DNA of 64,000 bases from Ramlibacter pallidus (GTDB taxonomy: Bacteria > Pseudomonadota > Gammaproteobacteria > Burkholderiales > Burkholderiaceae_C), in assembly GCF_015070875.1 (NCBI RefSeq), contig NZ_JADDIV010000001.1:465144-529143 (forward strand), in the 5' to 3' direction. Under the pieces are notes generated by a model. That model did no database searches. It had not been told where the DNA came from and saw only the letters and a program-made list of their open reading frames with translations. Below, piece after piece: positions 36,739 through 46,139 of this stretch (positions are counted from its first letter, which is position 1; each line of letters starts with the position of its first letter). A program made the position numbers and the translations under genes.

Positions 36739-37638
36739 ATGTTCAGCTACCGCCACGGCTTCCATGCCGGCAACCACGCCGACGTCCTCAAGCACATGGT
36801 GCTGATCGCCGTCCTGAAGCACCTGACGGCCAAGCCGACGGCCCTGACCGTGGTGGACACGCATGCGGGCGCCGGCCTGTACCGGCTGGACGACGACTTC
36901 GCCGGCACCTCGGGCGAATCCCTGGACGGCATCGTGAAGCTGCTGGCCAGCCCGCTGGCCGCCGACCCGCCCGGGCTGGTGGGCGAGTACCTCGACATGG
37001 TCAGGCGCTTCAACCCCTCCGGCAAGACGAGGATCTACCCCGGTTCGCCCTTCGTCACGCAGGCGCTGCTGCGCAAGGAAGCCCGCGACAAGCTCTGGCT
37101 CTTCGAGCTGCACCCCACCGACAGCAAGGCCCTGGCGACGCACGTCGAGCAGCTGGAGGCGGGCCGCCAGGTCGGCATGAAGCGCGAGGACGGCTTCGAG
37201 GGCCTGCGGGCGCTGCTGCCGCCGCCGTCGCGCCGCGGGCTGGTGCTGATCGATCCCAGCTACGAGATCAAGAACGACTACGCGCGGGTGGCGGCGTGCA
37301 TCCAGGAAAGCCTGAAGAAGTTCGCCACCGGCACCTACATGGTCTGGTACCCGGTGATCCCGCGGCCGGAGGCGCACGAGCTGCCGCGCCGCCTGAAGAC
37401 TCTGTCCAACCAGGCGGGACGGCCCTGGCTGCATGCGGTGCTGAACATCGGGCAGTCGCCGGAGCGGGTGGCCGTGCCCGGGGAAACCGCGCCGCGCCCG
37501 GGCCTCACCGCCAGCGGCGTCTTCCTGGTGAACCCGCCGCACACCCTGAAGGCGGAACTGCAGCAGGTGCTACCGGCGCTGCTGGAGGTGCTCGGACGCG
37601 GGCGCGGCCAGATGCAGGTCGTCGAAACCGGCGGCTGA
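36739..37638 (+). CDS. rlmJ: 23S rRNA (adenine(2030)-N6)-methyltransferase
   Basis: 299 aa. It contains the N-terminal MFSYRHGFHAGNHADVLKH block typical of RlmJ, the SAM loop DTHAGAGLYRLDD, and the catalytic LIDPSYEIKNDY (DPSY, the N6-adenine methyltransferase motif IV, near residue 173). It methylates A2030 of free 23S rRNA before subunit assembly. It converges with the CAP-domain gene, 7 nt apart. Confidence 0.95.
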   Translation: MFSYRHGFHAGNHADVLKHMVLIAVLKHLTAKPTALTVVDTHAGAGLYRLDDDFAGTSGESLDGIVKLLASPLAADPPGLVGEYLDMVRRFNPSGKTRIYPGSPFVTQALLRKEARDKLWLFELHPTDSKALATHVEQLEAGRQVGMKREDGFEGLRALLPPPSRRGLVLIDPSYEIKNDYARVAACIQESLKKFATGTYMVWYPVIPRPEAHELPRRLKTLSNQAGRPWLHAVLNIGQSPERVAVPGETAPRPGLTASGVFLVNPPHTLKAELQQVLPALLEVLGRGRGQMQVVETGG

Positions 37639-37645
37639 AGCCGCT

Positions 37646-38206
37646 TCACCTGCGGGCCAGCACCATCGTCCAGTAGGTGCCCCATTCGGTGCCGGGCTGC
37701 GCGACGCAGGCCACGCCCATGTCGACGTAGCGCGGGTCCATCAGGTTCTCGCAGTGCTCCGGGCTCGCGACCCAGCCCTGCACCACCTCCGCGACGCTGG
37801 TGTCGCCCGCCGCCAGGTTCTCGCCGACGCTCTTCCACGGATAGCGGCTGTTCGACACGCGCTGGCTGATGTCCACGCCCTCGGGCGTCCGGTGCGCGAA
37901 GTAGTTGCGCTTGGCCATGTCCAGGGAATGGCCCGAGGCGGCGGAGAACAGCGCCGGGTCCCAGCGCAGCGCCGGCGCCGGCGCCATGCGGCGCGTGCCG
38001 CATCGCTGGCCGCGGGCCCGCACCTCGTTGACCCGCCGCAGGACCTCCTCCGGCAGCGCGCGGATGCCGCAACTGGCCATCGCCGGACCCGCGCCCATGG
38101 CGCGCGTGTCGGGCGCGGCCGGCGCGGCGACGGGTTGCGGCGCCGGCCGCTCGCCGCACGCAGACAGCGTCATGACGAGGCAGAGGATGGCCAGCCGGCG
38201 ATGCAT
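37646..38206 (-). CDS. CAP/SCP domain lipoprotein
   Basis: 186 aa. The signal peptide ends at a lipobox-like LSAC (Cys17). The CAP domain (about residues 53-185) retains all four cavity residues: His in SGHSLDMAKRNYFAHRTPEG, Glu in SVGENLAAG, and His in SPEHCENLM. Cysteines near 46, 69, 152 and 167 could form disulfides. Bacterial CAP proteins are secreted and sometimes act as proteases or lipid binders; the role here is unknown. Confidence 0.88.
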   Translation of the reverse strand: MHRRLAILCLVMTLSACGERPAPQPVAAPAAPDTRAMGAGPAMASCGIRALPEEVLRRVNEVRARGQRCGTRRMAPAPALRWDPALFSAASGHSLDMAKRNYFAHRTPEGVDISQRVSNSRYPWKSVGENLAAGDTSVAEVVQGWVASPEHCENLMDPRYVDMGVACVAQPGTEWGTYWTMVLARR

Positions 38207-38264
38207 GGCGCCAGCTTAGCGAGCCCCTTCGTAGCCGGGTGTTTCCGCGCGCCGGCGAAGCGCG

Positions 38265-38270
38265 CAGAAT
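38265..38270 (+). promoter_or_regulatory. -10-like box (CAGAAT) before the fructosamine kinase-like gene
   Basis: CAGAAT ends 7 nt before the ATG at 38278. It supports that ATG over the earlier in-frame start at 38239. Confidence 0.3.
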
Positions 38271-38277
38271 TGCACGG

Positions 38278-39138
38278 ATGAGGGACATCGTCGAAGACGA
38301 GCTGGAAGCCGCGCTGGGCGGCGAATGGCGCGTGCGTCCCTTGCGCAACAGCGGTTTCTGCGACACCTGGGACGCGCGCGGCGAAGGCCACCGCCTCTTC
38401 GTCAAGAGCGGCACCGGCGCCGCCATCCCGATGCTGCGCGCCGAGGCGGAAGGACTGCGCGCCCTGCGCGGCACCGGCACCATCCGCGTGCCCAAGGTGC
38501 GGGCGTGGACGGAGCGCCCGGGCAGCTGCGTCCTCGCGATGCAATGGCTGGAGCTGGTGCCGCCCGACGCCGGCTTCGGCGCCCGGCTGGGCGAAGCCCT
38601 GGCGGCCCTGCACGGCGCGCCGCACGAAGGCTTCTTCGGCTGGCCGCAGGACAACCACATCGGCGCCACGCCCCAACGCAACGCGCCCACCGACGGCGCC
38701 ACGGGACGCGACTGGTGCGAGTTCTTCGCCAGCGAACGGCTGGGCGCGATGCTGGAACGCCTGGAGGATGCCGTGCTGGCCGGCGCCGTGGAGCGCGTGA
38801 TCGCGAGGCTGCCCGGCCTCCTCGAAGGACATGCGCCGTCCCCGGCGCTGATCCACGGCGACCTCTGGCACGGCAACTGGGGCATGCTGCCGGACGGCGC
38901 GCCGGTGCTGTACGACCCAGCCATCTCCTATTCGGACCCGGAGGCGGAACTGGCCATGATGGACCTGTTCGGCGCCGTGCCGGAAGGCTTCCACGAGGCT
39001 TACCGGTCCGCGGGCGGCGTGCGTCCCGATCCCGTCCGCAAGCGGCTGTACCAGCTGTACCACCTGCTGAACCACGTCGTGCTGTTCGGCGGCGCCTACC
39101 GCGACCAGGCCCTGTCCGCGGCAGGGTCGCTGGCCTGA
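38278..39138 (+). CDS. Fructosamine kinase family protein
   Basis: 286 aa. It has the FN3K/APH kinase fold: FVKSGTGAAIPMLRAEAEGL with the ATP-binding Lys, PQDNHIGATPQRN (an FN3K hallmark), the catalytic loop LIHGDLWHGNW and metal-binding YDPAISYSDPEAELAMM. These kinases phosphorylate fructosamines or ribulosamines on glycated proteins and amines so that the sugar falls off (deglycation). The ATG at 38278 fits the family N terminus. It stands alone apart from the ClpP-like gene 50 nt downstream. Confidence 0.92.
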   Translation: MRDIVEDELEAALGGEWRVRPLRNSGFCDTWDARGEGHRLFVKSGTGAAIPMLRAEAEGLRALRGTGTIRVPKVRAWTERPGSCVLAMQWLELVPPDAGFGARLGEALAALHGAPHEGFFGWPQDNHIGATPQRNAPTDGATGRDWCEFFASERLGAMLERLEDAVLAGAVERVIARLPGLLEGHAPSPALIHGDLWHGNWGMLPDGAPVLYDPAISYSDPEAELAMMDLFGAVPEGFHEAYRSAGGVRPDPVRKRLYQLYHLLNHVVLFGGAYRDQALSAAGSLA

Positions 39139-39188
39139 GCGCCCGCCCGCCGCCGGACTGGGGCATCATCCGCGTTCAAGGAGTGAGC

Positions 39189-39782
39189 ATGGAGCATCCC
39201 GATCCCGAAACCCCGGCCGCGACGGCCGAACCCCGCAACGCCTTCCTGGAAGAGAAGGCCTTCAAGTCCCGCACGGTGCTGCTGTTCGGCGCCATCTCCG
39301 ACCAGTCCGCGAGCGACATCGCCCGCCGCCTGATCGCGCTGGACGCCGATTCGGCCATGCCGATCGACATGCTGGTGAGCTCGCCCGGCGGCCACCTGGA
39401 GTCCGGCGACGCCATCCACGACATCATCCGCTTCATCAGCGCGCCGGTGAACATGATCGGCACCGGCTGGGTGGGCAGCGCCGCGACGCACCTCTACCTG
39501 AGCGTGCCGAGGGAGCGCCGCTTCTGCACGCCCAACACGCGTTTCCTGATCCACCAGCCGTCCGGCGGCGCCGGCGGCCCTGCCAGCGACATCGCGATCC
39601 ACGCGCAGGAGATCATCAAGGCGCGCGAGCGCATCGCCCGCACGATCGCGCGCGAGACCGGACGGCCGCTGGACAGCGTGCTGGAGGACATCGAGCGCGA
39701 CCGCTGGCTGTCGGCCGAGGAAGCGATCGAGTACGGCCTGGTCGGCCGGATCATTTCCAACAAGGCCGAACTCAAGAAGTAG
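39189..39782 (+). CDS. ClpP-like serine protease (non-canonical locus)
   Basis: 197 aa. The Clp protease fold has MLVSSPGGHLESGDAIHD near residue 60 and RFCTPNTRFLIHQPSGGAGGPASDI. By alignment to E. coli ClpP the catalytic Ser is in WVGSAATHLY, the His in LIHQP, and the Asp in ERDRWLSAEEA, so the triad looks complete, although the nucleophile context (GSAAT) differs from the usual QAASM. Canonical clpP lies with tig and clpX, neither of which is here, so this is a paralog whose ATPase partner is unknown. An AAGGAG Shine-Dalgarno sequence precedes the ATG. Confidence 0.88.
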   Translation: MEHPDPETPAATAEPRNAFLEEKAFKSRTVLLFGAISDQSASDIARRLIALDADSAMPIDMLVSSPGGHLESGDAIHDIIRFISAPVNMIGTGWVGSAATHLYLSVPRERRFCTPNTRFLIHQPSGGAGGPASDIAIHAQEIIKARERIARTIARETGRPLDSVLEDIERDRWLSAEEAIEYGLVGRIISNKAELKK

Positions 39783-39787
39783 GTCTT

Positions 39788-39824
39788 GCTCCCTCTCCCC
39801 TTGGGAGAGGGCTGGGGTGAGGGC
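39788..39824. repeat. Dispersed palindromic element, copy 1 (between clpP-like and metF)
   Basis: A CCCTCTCCC-CTT-GGGAGAGGG hairpin (39791-39811) is followed by CTGGGGTGAGGGC. Related copies stand at 41421-41454 and 41475-41507. It lies between two convergent genes and could act as a bidirectional terminator. This is a REP-like family common in many proteobacterial genomes, judged from general knowledge. Confidence 0.7.
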
Positions 39825-39833
39825 GCGCTGCGC

Positions 39834-40664
39834 TCAGCAATCCCTACCAAGGGCCTTGCAGAGCGCCAGCGTGGCCTGCGCCTGGTTCATCGTGTAGAAG
39901 TGCAGCCCCGGCGCGCCCCCGCGCGCCAGGCGTTCGCACAGCTGCGCCACGACTTCCTGCCCGAAGGCCTTGATCGACGCGGTGTCGTCGCCGAAGCTCT
40001 GCAGCCGCATGCGGATCCAGCGCGGGATCTCCGCGCCCGACGCATCCGAAAAGCGCAGCAGCTGGCTCGAATTGGTGATCGGCATGATCCCCGGGACCAC
40101 CGGCACGTCCAGGCCCAGCTTGCGCACTTCGTCGACGAAGCGGAAGTACGCGTCCGCGTTGTAGAAGTACTGGGTGATCGCCGAGTCGGCGCCCGCGCGC
40201 ACCTTGGTCACGAAAGCCTGCAGGTCGCTGTACGGCGACTTCGCCTGCGGGTGCGTCTCCGGATAACAGGCGACCTCGATGCGGAACGCCTTGCCGCTCT
40301 CGGCCCGGATGAACTCCACCAGCTCGCTGGCGTACTGGAACTCGCCGCCGCTGCCGTAGCCGCTGGGCAGGTCGCCGCGCAGCGCCACCAGCCGCGTCAC
40401 CCCCATGGCCTTCAGCTGCGCCAGCTGGTCGCGTACCTTCGCGCGCGTCGCGCCGATGCACGAGAAGTGGCTGGCCGCCTCCATGCCTTCGGCGAGGATC
40501 TCGCTGACGGTCGTGAAGGTCCCGCTGTGGGTGGAGCCGCCCGCGCCGTAGGTGACGGAACAGAACTCGGGCTTCAGTGCATAGAGCTGCTTGCGCGCGG
40601 CGCGCAGCTTGTCGGCGCCTTCGGGCGTCTTGGGGGGGAAGAATTCGAGGCTGAGGGGAAGCAT
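39834..40664 (-). CDS. metF: Methylenetetrahydrofolate reductase
   Basis: 276 aa, the bacterial short form. It contains SLEFFPPKTPEGADKL at the start, SVTYGAGGSTHSGT, and the flavin- and folate-binding LRGDLPSG and GADSAITQYFYN segments. It reduces 5,10-methylene-THF to 5-methyl-THF for methionine synthesis, using FAD and NADH. The ATG overlaps the tlyA stop by one base (TGATG). As the third gene behind ahcY it may come under the SAH riboswitch, if transcripts read through the hairpins at 41421-41507. Confidence 0.96.
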   Translation of the reverse strand: MLPLSLEFFPPKTPEGADKLRAARKQLYALKPEFCSVTYGAGGSTHSGTFTTVSEILAEGMEAASHFSCIGATRAKVRDQLAQLKAMGVTRLVALRGDLPSGYGSGGEFQYASELVEFIRAESGKAFRIEVACYPETHPQAKSPYSDLQAFVTKVRAGADSAITQYFYNADAYFRFVDEVRKLGLDVPVVPGIMPITNSSQLLRFSDASGAEIPRWIRMRLQSFGDDTASIKAFGQEVVAQLCERLARGGAPGLHFYTMNQAQATLALCKALGRDC

Positions 40665-41407
40665 CAATGGCTCCTCGTCTGGGCATGGAGGAAGAACTCG
40701 CGGTTGCCGTCGCCGCCCGCGATGGGGCTGTCGTGCCAGCCGGTCACGGCCAGCCCGAGCGAGGCGCAGGCATCGCGCAGCCGCCGTTCGACCAGCGGAT
40801 AAAGCGACGCGTCCCGCACCACGCCGCCCTTGCCGACCTGCGCCGGCTGCAGCTCGAACTGCGGCTTGGCCAGCATCAGCAGGTGGCCGCCGGCCTTGAG
40901 CAGCGGCGCCAGCGCCGGCAGCACCAGCGTGAGCGAGATGAACGACAGGTCGCCGGTCACGAAGTCGAAGCCGCGACCGACCTGCTGCGCATCCAGTTCG
41001 CGGGCATTCAGCTTCTCGATCGCGGTGACGCGCGGGTCCTGGCGCAGGCGCGGATGCAGCTGGCCACGGCCCACGTCCACGCCGGTCACGCGCGCCGCGC
41101 CGTGCTGCAGCAGGCAGTCGGTGAAGCCGCCTGTGGACTGGCCGACATCGAGGCACGTCCAGCCGGTGACGTCGAGCCCGGACGCCTTCAGCGCACCTTC
41201 GAGCTTCAGGCCGCCGCGCGAGACGTAGCGCGTCTCGGCGGTGTCCAGCAGTTCGACCGGCGCGGCCGGCGGCAGCTCGTCGCCGTTCTTGGCGACGCGC
41301 TTCCAGGCGGCGCCGTCGAACCACTGCACGCCGGACGCGATCAGGCGCTGCGCCTGCGAGCGCGTCGCGGCGAGTCCGCGTTCGACGAGGAGCTGGTCGG
41401 CACGCAT
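40664..41407 (-). CDS. TlyA family rRNA methyltransferase / hemolysin-like protein
   Basis: 247 aa. An S4 RNA-binding domain (MRADQLLVERGLAATRSQAQRLI, residues 1-60) precedes an FtsJ-like Rossmann methyltransferase domain with CLDVGQSTGGFTDCLL near residue 90 and KPQFELQPAQVGKGGVVRD. TlyA in mycobacteria 2'-O-methylates 16S and 23S rRNA; proteobacterial members are less studied. The ATG with complement 41405-41407 is chosen because upstream codons run into the repeat element. It is translationally coupled to metF. Confidence 0.9.
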   Translation of the reverse strand: MRADQLLVERGLAATRSQAQRLIASGVQWFDGAAWKRVAKNGDELPPAAPVELLDTAETRYVSRGGLKLEGALKASGLDVTGWTCLDVGQSTGGFTDCLLQHGAARVTGVDVGRGQLHPRLRQDPRVTAIEKLNARELDAQQVGRGFDFVTGDLSFISLTLVLPALAPLLKAGGHLLMLAKPQFELQPAQVGKGGVVRDASLYPLVERRLRDACASLGLAVTGWHDSPIAGGDGNREFFLHAQTRSH

Positions 41408-41420
41408 GGAGGGCTTCTGC

Positions 41421-41507
41421 TCCCTCCCCCGCCGGGGAGGGCTGGGGTGGGGGCATCCCGGATCGGTCGAAGCGCCCCCATCCCGGCCCTCCCCCAAAGG
41501 GGGAGGG
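41421..41507. repeat. Inverted pair of dispersed palindromic elements (copies 2 and 3)
   Basis: Copy 2 (hairpin arms 41422-41429/41434-41441, then a CTGGGGTGGGGGC tail) and copy 3 (arms 41487-41495/41499-41507) face each other. Each folds alone and the pair can fold into one long stem. They fill the space between the ahcY stop (41517) and the tlyA start (41407), where they may cut or attenuate the ahcY transcript. Confidence 0.75.
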
Positions 41508-41516
41508 AGGCATGCA

Positions 41517-42953
<1,437 letters not shown>

Positions 42954-42960
42954 GGTGGCT

Positions 42961-42994
42961 CCGGAAGCTGAAGTGGGGGAACCCACGCTTCCGG
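42961..42994 (-). promoter_or_regulatory. Hairpin sequestering the ahcY ribosome-binding site
   Basis: Outer arms CCGGAAGC (42961-42968) and GCTTCCGG (42987-42994), plus inner arms GTGGG/CCCAC (42973-42977 and 42982-42986), form a stem. The stem includes the first bases of the GGAG Shine-Dalgarno sequence (complement 42959-42962). It is the likely expression platform of the riboswitch. Confidence 0.6.
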
Positions 42995-43017
42995 GAGGGC
43001 TCACCGCACGGAAGAGT

Positions 43018-43080
43018 GGGTGAGCGTCGTTGCAGGTTCGCCGAGCCTCGCGTCCATGGGGACGCTGCAACGCTCCTCGG
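43018..43080 (-). ncRNA. SAH riboswitch aptamer in the ahcY leader
   Basis: Read on the minus strand, the element begins CCGAGGAGCG and ends GACGCTCACCC, the conserved edges of the SAH riboswitch class. Pairings found by eye: P1 GAGCG (43075-43071) with CGCTC (43026-43022); a stem GTTGCAG (43071-43065) with CTGCAAC (43035-43029); a small hairpin CGTCC/GGACG (43064-43060 and 43055-43051); and the pseudoknot CCGAG (43080-43076) with CTCGG (43045-43041). A competing hairpin pairs GCTCACC (43025-43019) with GGTGAGC (43005-42999), which would break P1. SAH binding should therefore switch ahcY on. Confidence 0.88.
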
Positions 43081-43088
43081 TTGGCGCG

Positions 43089-43094
43089 ATTTTA
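43089..43094 (-). promoter_or_regulatory. ahcY promoter -10 (TAAAAT)
   Basis: TAAAAT on the minus strand lies 8 nt before the first aptamer base, so transcription should start right at the riboswitch 5' end. No good -35 is visible. Confidence 0.5.
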
Positions 43095-43146
43095 ACGGAA
43101 ACCCGCCGGGAGGCCGTCCGTGCCCCACACTCGGGCCGCTTCCCGG

Positions 43147-43152
43147 TACAAA
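43147..43152 (+). promoter_or_regulatory. -10-like box (TACAAA) before the DNA ligase gene
   Basis: TACAAA ends 7 nt before the ATG at 43160. It lies about 50 nt upstream of, and divergent to, the ahcY promoter. Confidence 0.3.
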
Positions 43153-43159
43153 GGCACAC

Positions 43160-44233
43160 ATGGCTTCCTCCGCGCTTCCCGCACCCCCCATCGAGCCCAT
43201 GCTCGCCAAGATCGCCGAGGCGCTGCCCACGGAAGAAGGCTTCCTGTTCGAGCCCAAGTGGGACGGCTTCCGTGCCCTGGTCTTCCGCGGCGCCGAGCAG
43301 ACCTACCTGCAAAGCCGCGACCTGCGGCCGCTGAACCGTTACTTCCCCGAGCTGGAGAAGGCGCTGCACGAACTGCTGCCCAGGGGCTGCGTGCTCGATG
43401 GCGAGATCGTGGTGGCCGGGCCCGGCGGGCTCGACTTCGACGCGCTGCAGCAGCGCATCCATCCGGCCGCATCGCGCATCGCCAGGCTCGCGAAGGAGAC
43501 CCCCGCGGGCTTTGTCGCCTTCGACCTGCTCGCGGCCGGTGGCAAGTCGACGATGGAGCTGCCGCAGTCGGAGCGCCGGGAGCGGCTCGAGCGCCTGCTC
43601 GGCAAGGCGAAGGCGCCCCTGCACCTGACGCCGGTGACGCGCGACCGCGCGCAGGCCGAGGAGTGGCTGCAGAAGTTCGAGGGCGCCGGCCTCGACGGCG
43701 TGATCGCCAAGCTGGAATCCGCGCCCTACCAGCCCGGCAAGCGGGCCATGCTCAAGATCAAGCACGTGCGCAGCGCCGACTGCGTCGTGGCCGGCTTCCG
43801 CTGGTACAAGGACCGCGACGATGCGGTCGGGTCGCTGCTGCTGGGCCTGTACGACGACGCCGGCGTGCTGCACCACGTCGGCGTGACGTCGTCGTTCACG
43901 ATGGCGGTGCGCGAGCAGCTGGCCCAGGAGCTCGCGCCGCTGCGCAGCGGCGTCGAGGACCACCCGTGGCGCGACTGGGCCGGCGCGCAGGTCGGCGACG
44001 CGCAGCGCATGCCGGGCGCGCAGAGCCGCTGGAGCGGCGGCAAGGACCTGAGCTGGGTGCCGCTGCGGCCGGAACGCGTGGTGGAGGTGAAGTACGACCA
44101 CATGCAGGCCAACCGCTTCCGCCATGCCGCCGTGTTCCTGCGCTGGCGGCCGGACAAGCCGCCGCAGGACTGCCGCTACGACCAGCTGGAGGTGACGACA
44201 CCCTTCGAGCTGGCGAAGGTGTTCGGGGCCTAG
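43160..44233 (+). CDS. ATP-dependent DNA ligase (LigC/LigD-ligase type)
   Basis: 357 aa. The adenylation domain has the nucleotidyl Lys in EPKWDGFR (motif I, near residue 35), DGEIVV, FVAFDLLA, GLDGVIAKL (motif IV) and KRAMLKIKH (motif V). An OB-fold domain fills the C-terminal 120 residues (ADCVVAGFRWYKD onward). Ligases of this size seal nicks in repair with LigD-like polymerases, distinct from the essential NAD-dependent LigA. It neighbours tag and a LigD-type polymerase gene, but no Ku gene is in the window. Its stop shares a CTAG with tag. Confidence 0.92.
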   Translation: MASSALPAPPIEPMLAKIAEALPTEEGFLFEPKWDGFRALVFRGAEQTYLQSRDLRPLNRYFPELEKALHELLPRGCVLDGEIVVAGPGGLDFDALQQRIHPAASRIARLAKETPAGFVAFDLLAAGGKSTMELPQSERRERLERLLGKAKAPLHLTPVTRDRAQAEEWLQKFEGAGLDGVIAKLESAPYQPGKRAMLKIKHVRSADCVVAGFRWYKDRDDAVGSLLLGLYDDAGVLHHVGVTSSFTMAVREQLAQELAPLRSGVEDHPWRDWAGAQVGDAQRMPGAQSRWSGGKDLSWVPLRPERVVEVKYDHMQANRFRHAAVFLRWRPDKPPQDCRYDQLEVTTPFELAKVFGA

Positions 44234-44793
44234 GCCTTGCGCCGGAAGCAGCCGCTGGCGTGGTCGTCCACGATGCCGACGGCCTGCATCCACGCATAGA
44301 CGATCACCGGGCCGACGAACTTGAAGCCGCGGCGCTTCAGTTCCTTCGAGATCTCCTGCGACAGCGGGGTCTCCGCGGGCAACGTCCGGCCGTCGCCCTT
44401 CAGCACCTTGCCTTTCGTGAACGACCAGCAGAAGTCGGCGAAGTCCTCCCCCTGCGCCTGCATGTCGTTGTAGATCCGGGCGGCGGCGATCGTCGCCTCG
44501 ATCTTGGCGCGCGAGCGGATGATGCCGGGGTCGGCCAGCAGCCTCTCTACCTTCCCGGGCGTGAAGCGCGCGACCTTCGCCGGGTCGAAGTCCGCGAAGG
44601 CCTTCCGGAAGGCTTCGCGCTTGTGCAGGATGGTCCGCCAGGACAGGCCGGCCTGGAAACCCTCCAGCACCAGCATCTCCCACAGCATGCGCGGGTCGCG
44701 CTGCGGCACGCCCCATTCCTTGTCGTGGTACTTCGCCATCAGGGCGTCGTCGCCGTTGGCCCAGGAGCAGCGGTGCGGGGAGGTGTTCGCCAT
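44230..44793 (-). CDS. tag: DNA-3-methyladenine glycosylase I
   Basis: 187 aa. It removes 3-methyladenine from alkylated DNA to start base excision repair. N-terminal HRCSWANGDD carries the first zinc cysteine; YHDKEWG holds the substrate-pocket Glu and Trp; and C-terminal DDHASGCF supplies the last His and Cys zinc ligands. GFQAGLSWRTILHKREAFRKAF is the conserved HhH-type core. The ATG with complement 44791-44793 has TACCAT 6 nt upstream. Convergent with the ligase gene on a shared CTAG. Confidence 0.96.
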   Translation of the reverse strand: MANTSPHRCSWANGDDALMAKYHDKEWGVPQRDPRMLWEMLVLEGFQAGLSWRTILHKREAFRKAFADFDPAKVARFTPGKVERLLADPGIIRSRAKIEATIAAARIYNDMQAQGEDFADFCWSFTKGKVLKGDGRTLPAETPLSQEISKELKRRGFKFVGPVIVYAWMQAVGIVDDHASGCFRRKA

Positions 44794-44799
44794 CCCGCC

Positions 44800-44805
44800 A
44801 TGGTA
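44800..44805 (-). promoter_or_regulatory. -10-like box (TACCAT) before tag
   Basis: On the minus strand TACCAT is followed by GGCGGG and then the tag ATG, an exact 6-nt gap and the same box as at rlmJ. It lies in the 35-nt gap downstream of the polymerase pseudogene. Confidence 0.35.
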
Positions 44806-44828
44806 GAGCCAGCGCGCCGGCGACTGCG

Positions 44829-46054
<1,226 letters not shown>

Positions 46055-46139
46055 GCGGGACAAGCTACACCGCCACGGCACAATACGGGGTCAGACACAA
46101 CCGCCATCCATGCGCGGCTGTTCCAGCTGGAGCTCCCCC

